Shown piece after piece: positions 14,451 to 18,494 of a stretch of 18,494 nucleotides of DNA. The notes beneath the pieces were generated by a model. The model was given only the letters and a program-made list of their open reading frames with translations, was not told where the DNA came from and searched no databases. Within the stretch, counting starts at the first letter, position 1; the number at the start of each line of letters is the position of its first letter. The translations under genes and the position numbers were made by a program. The stretch covers positions 1 to 18,494 of the forward strand of contig JASBZJ010000010.1 in NCBI GenBank assembly GCA_029983495.1, given 5' to 3'. The DNA comes from Porphyromonas sp. Lineage in GTDB: Bacteria; Bacteroidota; Bacteroidia; Bacteroidales; Porphyromonadaceae.

Positions 14451-14519
14451 CCGTTAAGGGATCTTTCGAACTTGGTATTACGGAATAAGGTTCCTTTATA
14501 TTAAACAAATAGAACGTTA

Positions 14520-15433
14520 ATGAAAATGACGAACAATTACTTACTGCAAGTAGCAATGCTTCTTGCCATTATTGCCTGCTTTAGCTCATGTGGAGGCACA
14601 GAGCCACAAACCATATTCGAGGAACAGCCCGAAACCACAGTATCTGCTCGGGCTACGAATGTTTATCGGTCAATAATTCATAACTCGCTTCGCAATGGCG
14701 AGGAAGTTCATCTCGAGAGTATTGACTCTTTGTCCACAGATAGAGAGGATACTAAACTCTATTTAGCTAACTTCGAGAATGCAGGGTTTATGCTATTTCA
14801 GGTTTGTTTTCATACTATAAAATGCAGGCAGGTGGATCAAATGTTGATTGGGGGGTATTAATGCGTGATTTTAGAACAACTTCGGATTTTGGGAATATAA
14901 GGAGTAGGAATCCATGGTTACTCGAGAATATTCAAATAATGATGCGTGATATATGGCGATATTGTCATATATGGAGTAACAAGAATTTTACCATGTCAAC
15001 AAAGCAAAATGTCCGAAATTATTTAAGGCGAGCAGGGTTACAAGCCGAATACTATGACTTTAGTATACCCCACCTTGAGAACCATTTTCGATATGAAGAT
15101 AAATCGCCTGTTATAATCAGAGGATGGGATAATAGCTCCGCCCATTATTGGGTAGTAGATGGTTGTTGTTACACGCAAAAAAATTACGATGTTACAAGAT
15201 ATGATTATTACGGAGATCCAGGTCATAACTATAAAAAAAGTGTAATATCACAGCTATACTACCATTGTGTGTGGGGCTGGTATGGAAAGGGGAATGGCTG
15301 GTACATACCAGATTGCTTTTATCCATGTTCAGAAAATAGTGGTCAAATCAATTATAAAAAAATGTCACCCATAAGAACCTTGGGGGATGAAAGAAATTTC
15401 AAACCTACGCTTATTTTTAAGACTTGGCGATAA
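14520..15433 (+). pseudogene. Remnant of a C10-family (streptopain/PrtT-like) cysteine protease lipoprotein
   Basis: Two frames together look like a broken C10 protease. The first (14520-14861) has a lipoprotein signal (lipobox F-S-S-C, Cys24) and a stretch like the inhibitory propeptide, ending in TKLYLANFENAGFMLF; this frame stops soon after. The second (open from about 14790 to 15433) resumes with YYKMQAGGSNVDWGVLM, which resembles the part just after the catalytic Cys helix. It continues through SPVIIRGWDN and AHYWVVDGCCY (the catalytic His position) to YYHCVWGWYGKGNGWY, the family's NWGWGG-type motif. The section between, which should hold the rest of the propeptide and the catalytic Cys (C-V-A-T-A-type motif), is absent: about 100 residues by the streptopain layout as I remember it. 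A deletion with a frame change explains this. The motif Asn before WGW is also Val. Peptidase activity should be lost. Confidence 0.72.
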
Positions 15434-15453
15434 AACCAAATGATTGCTTAATT

Positions 15454-16230
15454 ATGAAAAAGAGAATTGTTGTTATATTTCTTATTGCACTGTGTAGCAT
15501 AGTCCTAACAGGATGCTTCCTGGTAAATGGGTTTATTAATGCACATGATAACCATTTTGTGTATAATATGTTTACCCCTGCAGGGAATATTGTCGTTCAT
15601 GAAAGCCCAAAAATTGGGACTGTTTTGCGTGAAGACACACGTGATACGGTATCCTTTCGATTAAAGAATATAGACACCCGTCTAGAGGGGGTAGATTGCA
15701 TTCAGTTTGATGGTGTGGAAGGATATGCAACGCATAAAGATTCCGAAGAATTAAATGACCTGCGCTATTATCGTGTTATATGGAGGAACTATAGCCTACA
15801 AGAGGATAGGGAAGAATACAAATATAATAAGTATTACATCCCTAATATGCCTATTTACTGGTACTTTATGGATATTACTATAACGAGTGGAAATACAAGT
15901 TTTGGGGATGATTATCCCCCAGGTAGCGACCTCACACCACTGTTTGAGTTTACATTTCCCTCGCTGAAGGAATTTATCGATAATCGTTATAAAGGAGATT
16001 ATACACAGTTACACCACATACAAGCGAACGATAAGAAAGCTTGGCAAAACCTTGTTTTGTTCGAAAATATAGGTAAGCTTTCTATCGAAAAGCTTCCAAC
16101 GAAAGTAGAGGATGGGGGGAAGCCTACGGTAACAATTGCCTTCCATTTTCTTCTAAAAAATATGGAGTTACGTGGGACTCCGAAATCGGAATTACGGCCG
16201 AAAATTACTCTTCAGCTCGAAATAGAATAA
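15454..16230 (+). CDS. Lipoprotein of unknown function beside the protease remnant (258 aa)
   Basis: Starting at ATG 15454, the product has a classic lipoprotein signal: MKKRIVVIFLIALCS, then lipobox L-T-G-C with Cys21. The mature part is rich in aromatic and beta-forming residues, with segments such as HFVYNMFTPAGNIVV, RYYRVIWRNYSL and YYIPNMPIYWYFMDITIT, a turn-rich GDDYPPGSDL, and a final strand PKITLQLEIE. This suggests an all-beta domain. I do not recognise the family. The gene lies 20 bases after the end of the protease remnant and is followed by a strong terminator, so the two formed one transcription unit. In Bacteroides, C10 proteases are often paired with small lipoprotein or secreted inhibitors of about 130 residues; this protein is about twice that, so an inhibitor role is only a possibility. 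An in-frame TTG at 15424 is unlikely to be used. Confidence 0.82.
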   Translation: MKKRIVVIFLIALCSIVLTGCFLVNGFINAHDNHFVYNMFTPAGNIVVHESPKIGTVLREDTRDTVSFRLKNIDTRLEGVDCIQFDGVEGYATHKDSEELNDLRYYRVIWRNYSLQEDREEYKYNKYYIPNMPIYWYFMDITITSGNTSFGDDYPPGSDLTPLFEFTFPSLKEFIDNRYKGDYTQLHHIQANDKKAWQNLVLFENIGKLSIEKLPTKVEDGGKPTVTIAFHFLLKNMELRGTPKSELRPKITLQLEIE

Positions 16231-16272
16231 GTACACTTGTTTTTGAAATTCATACCTATAGGCGAAACATAT

Positions 16273-16316
16273 AAAAAGGGGGGCAGGAGTAGCTTTGGCT
16301 CTTGTACCCCTTTTAT
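16273..16316 (+). terminator. Rho-independent terminator after the lipoprotein gene
   Basis: AAAAGGGG (16274-16281) pairs with CCCCTTTT (16307-16314). Inside, CAGGAG (16284-16289) pairs with CTCTTG (16299-16304), separated by a 2-by-2 internal loop. The T-rich TTTTATTTTAT follows. The A-rich 5' arm could let it work in both directions. Confidence 0.8.
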
Positions 16317-16620
16317 TTTATATTGTACTTGGTTTTGGCTCCCATTTTTTTAGGAGTCTCTTGTATAACACTCCACTAGCTACTTTCCTTTAGTTCTTCG
16401 CTCTCGGAGTCATTACCTTGTGCCTAAATTATTCTACAAAGCCCCCCTAAATATTTTCCTCCGACTGTTATTTATCCCTATTGGGTATTTCCCTCCCATG
16501 CTAATAGCCTTATTATTGCTATTTTTGTACCTGATATTACAAGAAGTGTAGGGCGAGGCAAACCGATAAGTGCAACTTGTGCCAAAGTGTTGCTTACCCC
16601 TTAGTAGCTGCTATTTTGAT
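16317..16620. other. Gene-free leader region of alaS
   Basis: These 304 bases hold no gene. TATTTTTG at 16520-16527 (plus strand) fits the -7 consensus and could start the alaS message near 16534, leaving a leader of about 87 bases, but no TTG stands at the right -33 distance. No T-box or other structured leader is recognised. Confidence 0.4.
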
Positions 16621-18494
16621 ATGATGACCGCAAAAGAGATAAGAAAAAAGTTCTTAGAATACTTCGCATCGAAGCAACACCAAATAGTTCCATCAGCACC
16701 AATGGTTATAAAGGGCGACCCCACGCTAATGTTTACCAATGCTGGGATGAATCAATTTAAAGATATTATTCTGGGTAATGCCGATGCAAAAAGTAAGCGT
16801 GTAGCAGATTCGCAAAAATGCTTGCGAGTAAGTGGTAAACATAACGATTTGGAGGAAGTTGGTCACGATACTTACCACCATACCATGTTCGAAATGCTTG
16901 GTAACTGGAGTTTTGGCGACTACTTTAAAAAAGAGGCCATAGCCTGGGCATACGAGTTGTTGCATGAAGTTTTTGGTATTCCCCAAGATCGCTTATATGC
17001 AACTGTTTTTGAGGGGGATGAATCGCTAGGCATTGCTCGTGATGATGAGGCCGCCCTTGAATGGGAGAAGTTTCTGCCTAAGGAAAGTATTCTAAATGGT
17101 AGCCGAAAGGATAATTTTTGGGAAATGGGTGACGTTGGCCCTTGTGGTCCATGTAGCGAAATCCATGTAGATTTAAGATGCGAGGATGAACGCAATCGAG
17201 TACCAGGGCGTGAATTAGTAAATAAGGATAACCCCGAGGTTGTTGAAATTTGGAACCTTGTATTTATGCAGTATAACCACTTGGCGAATGGCTCATTGGA
17301 ACCTCTTCCCCAAAAAGTTATTGATACGGGTATGGGCTTCGAACGCCTATGTATGGTACTGCAGGGAAAGGATGCAACATACGATACTGATGTTTTTACT
17401 CCGTTGTTAAATGCTATCAGTACTCTTACGGGAAGCACTTATGGAGTAGATGAAAAAAAAGATGTTGCCATGCGTGTTGTTGCCGATCATATCCGAACGA
17501 TTGCTTTTGCCATTGCCGATGGTCAGCTCCCAAGCAACGCAAAAGCGGGGTATGTTATACGACGAATTCTTCGTCGTGCGGTGCGTTATGCTTACACTTT
17601 TCTTGGTATAAAGGAACCCTTCCTATATTCCTTACTTCCCGTGTTAAATGAAACAATGGGTGAAGCATACCCCGAATTGATACAGCAAAAGGAGCTTATT
17701 GCTCGTGTGATTAAACAGGAGGAAGCAAGCTTTTTACATACTCTTGAAGCGGGCATAAAACTACTCGATAAAAAGATTGATGAGTTGGGCGAACGTGCTG
17801 AACTACCAGGAGAGGATGTTTTTGTCCTTTACGACACATTTGGGTTCCCCGCTGACCTTACCGAGCTTATTCTTCGTGAACATGGTAAAGGAATGGATCA
17901 AAAAGGCTTTGAATCCGAAATGAAAAAGCAGAAGGATAGAGCGAGGAGTGCCGCAGCCTTGCAAACCGATGACTGGGTTGTGTTAAACGAGGGTGAGCCT
18001 ATTTTTGTTGGCTATGACCAGCCATCTACATCAAGCGAAATACTTCGGTATCGAAAGGTTACTCAAAAGGGTAGAACGTTCTATCAGGTAGTTCTTTCAT
18101 CTACACCATTATATGCCGAAATGGGAGGGCAGGTTGGCGATAAGGGGTTGCTTATTGCAAGCGATGGCGCAAGCTATAGTATTTTCGACACAAAAAAGGA
18201 AAACAACTTAGCCGTACATTTTTTGGAAAAGCTTCCCGATGACTTAACCGATAGTTTTACGGTAAGCTTTGATGAGGAATTACGAACAATGGCCGAGTGT
18301 AACCATACGGCAACGCACTTACTTCACTATGCCTTGCGCGAAGTTTTAGGAACACATGTTGAGCAAAAAGGGTCGTTTGTAAGCCCCGAAGTGCTTCGTT
18401 TCGACTTTTCGCATTACAATAAACTTACCCCTGAAGAACTTCGTAAGGTTGAGCTGAAGGTGTCGGAAATGATTCGCGCTAATTATCCTCGCGA
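16621..18494 (+). CDS. alaS: Alanine-tRNA ligase (3' end beyond window)
   Basis: AlaS charges tRNA-Ala in the cytoplasm and clears misacylated Ser and Gly. The window holds 624 residues of a protein usually near 870. The class II catalytic core is clear: [19 protein letters not shown] (about 35-53), [19 protein letters not shown] (about 87-105), [13 protein letters not shown] (170-182), [12 protein letters not shown] and DTGMGFERL (235-243). The tRNA-recognition part follows ([35 protein letters not shown]). The editing domain begins with [11 protein letters not shown] and has the metal-binding HxxxH (His562 and His566 in NHTATHLLH). The rest of the editing domain, including the later Cys and His ligands, and the C-Ala domain lie outside. 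Either ATG at 16621 or 16624 may start it. Confidence 0.97.
   Translation, partial: MMTAKEIRKKFLEYFASKQHQIVPSAPMVIKGDPTLMFTNAGMNQFKDIILGNADAKSKRVADSQKCLRVSGKHNDLEEVGHDTYHHTMFEMLGNWSFGDYFKKEAIAWAYELLHEVFGIPQDRLYATVFEGDESLGIARDDEAALEWEKFLPKESILNGSRKDNFWEMGDVGPCGPCSEIHVDLRCEDERNRVPGRELVNKDNPEVVEIWNLVFMQYNHLANGSLEPLPQKVIDTGMGFERLCMVLQGKDATYDTDVFTPLLNAISTLTGSTYGVDEKKDVAMRVVADHIRTIAFAIADGQLPSNAKAGYVIRRILRRAVRYAYTFLGIKEPFLYSLLPVLNETMGEAYPELIQQKELIARVIKQEEASFLHTLEAGIKLLDKKIDELGERAELPGEDVFVLYDTFGFPADLTELILREHGKGMDQKGFESEMKKQKDRARSAAALQTDDWVVLNEGEPIFVGYDQPSTSSEILRYRKVTQKGRTFYQVVLSSTPLYAEMGGQVGDKGLLIASDGASYSIFDTKKENNLAVHFLEKLPDDLTDSFTVSFDEELRTMAECNHTATHLLHYALREVLGTHVEQKGSFVSPEVLRFDFSHYNKLTPEELRKVELKVSEMIRANYPR

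Larger units (their letters stand above)
13947..14519. other. Gene-free stretch with hairpin, GC-rich repeats and a leader
   Basis: This 573-base stretch holds, in order, a long hairpin (13995-14042), three copies of a GC-rich repeat (14091-14118, 14180-14206 and 14244-14270), a possible promoter (14328-14353) and a short direct repeat (14427-14450). The open frames across the repeats on both strands are composed of repeat sequence and are not genes. Confidence 0.7.

Noticed and set aside
13947..14519. CRISPR array, suggested by the repeated GC-rich units
   Set aside because: There are only three copies, in mixed orientation, with unequal spacing (61 and 37 bases) and sequence decay, and no cas genes are nearby.

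Overview
The window reads as chromosomal DNA of a Bacteroidota bacterium, most likely order Bacteroidales. Several things point there: promoters of the Bacteroidetes type (TTG/TTTG near -33 and TAnnTTTG near -7, seen best before tRNA-Phe, tonB and one lipoprotein gene), many lipoproteins with a C-terminal lipobox Cys, an exbB / small membrane protein / exbD / exbD cluster, a BtuB-BtuG pair, and an EF-G-like paralogue typical of this phylum. Shine-Dalgarno sequences are mostly absent. Genus cannot be fixed from the sequence alone.

Layout. Positions 1-4418 are minus strand: a truncated EF-G-like translational GTPase, a conserved small lipoprotein, a two-helix membrane protein, and a lipoprotein of unknown role that is built from two related halves. 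Positions 4693-4899 hold a tRNA-Phe gene with its own promoter and terminator. From 5206 to 10519 the plus strand carries a Ton energy-transduction region: tonB, a short-chain prenyl diphosphate synthase, a TatD-family hydrolase, tRNA-Ser(GGA), exbB, an unrecognised four-helix membrane protein, and two exbD genes, closed by a strong hairpin terminator at 10587-10625. Positions 10783-13946 hold a BtuB-like TonB-dependent receptor overlapping (ATGA) a BtuG-like surface beta-propeller lipoprotein, a probable cobalamin uptake pair that the Ton proteins just upstream could energise.

Positions 13947-14519 are gene-free and contain a hairpin plus three copies, in two orientations, of a GC-rich repeat of about 27 bases. 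They are followed by a decayed C10 (streptopain/PrtT-like) cysteine protease: its propeptide and its His/Trp C-terminal part survive in different frames, but the section with the catalytic Cys is gone. An unrecognised lipoprotein gene follows, then a terminator. The window ends inside alaS (alanine-tRNA ligase).

No CRISPR array, transposase, rRNA or phage gene is visible. The accessory-looking material is the 13.9-16.3 kb stretch. The best candidates for new biology are the duplicated-domain lipoprotein (3342-4418), the unrecognised lipoprotein beside the protease remnant, the four-helix protein inside the Ton cluster, and the GC-rich repeat family.
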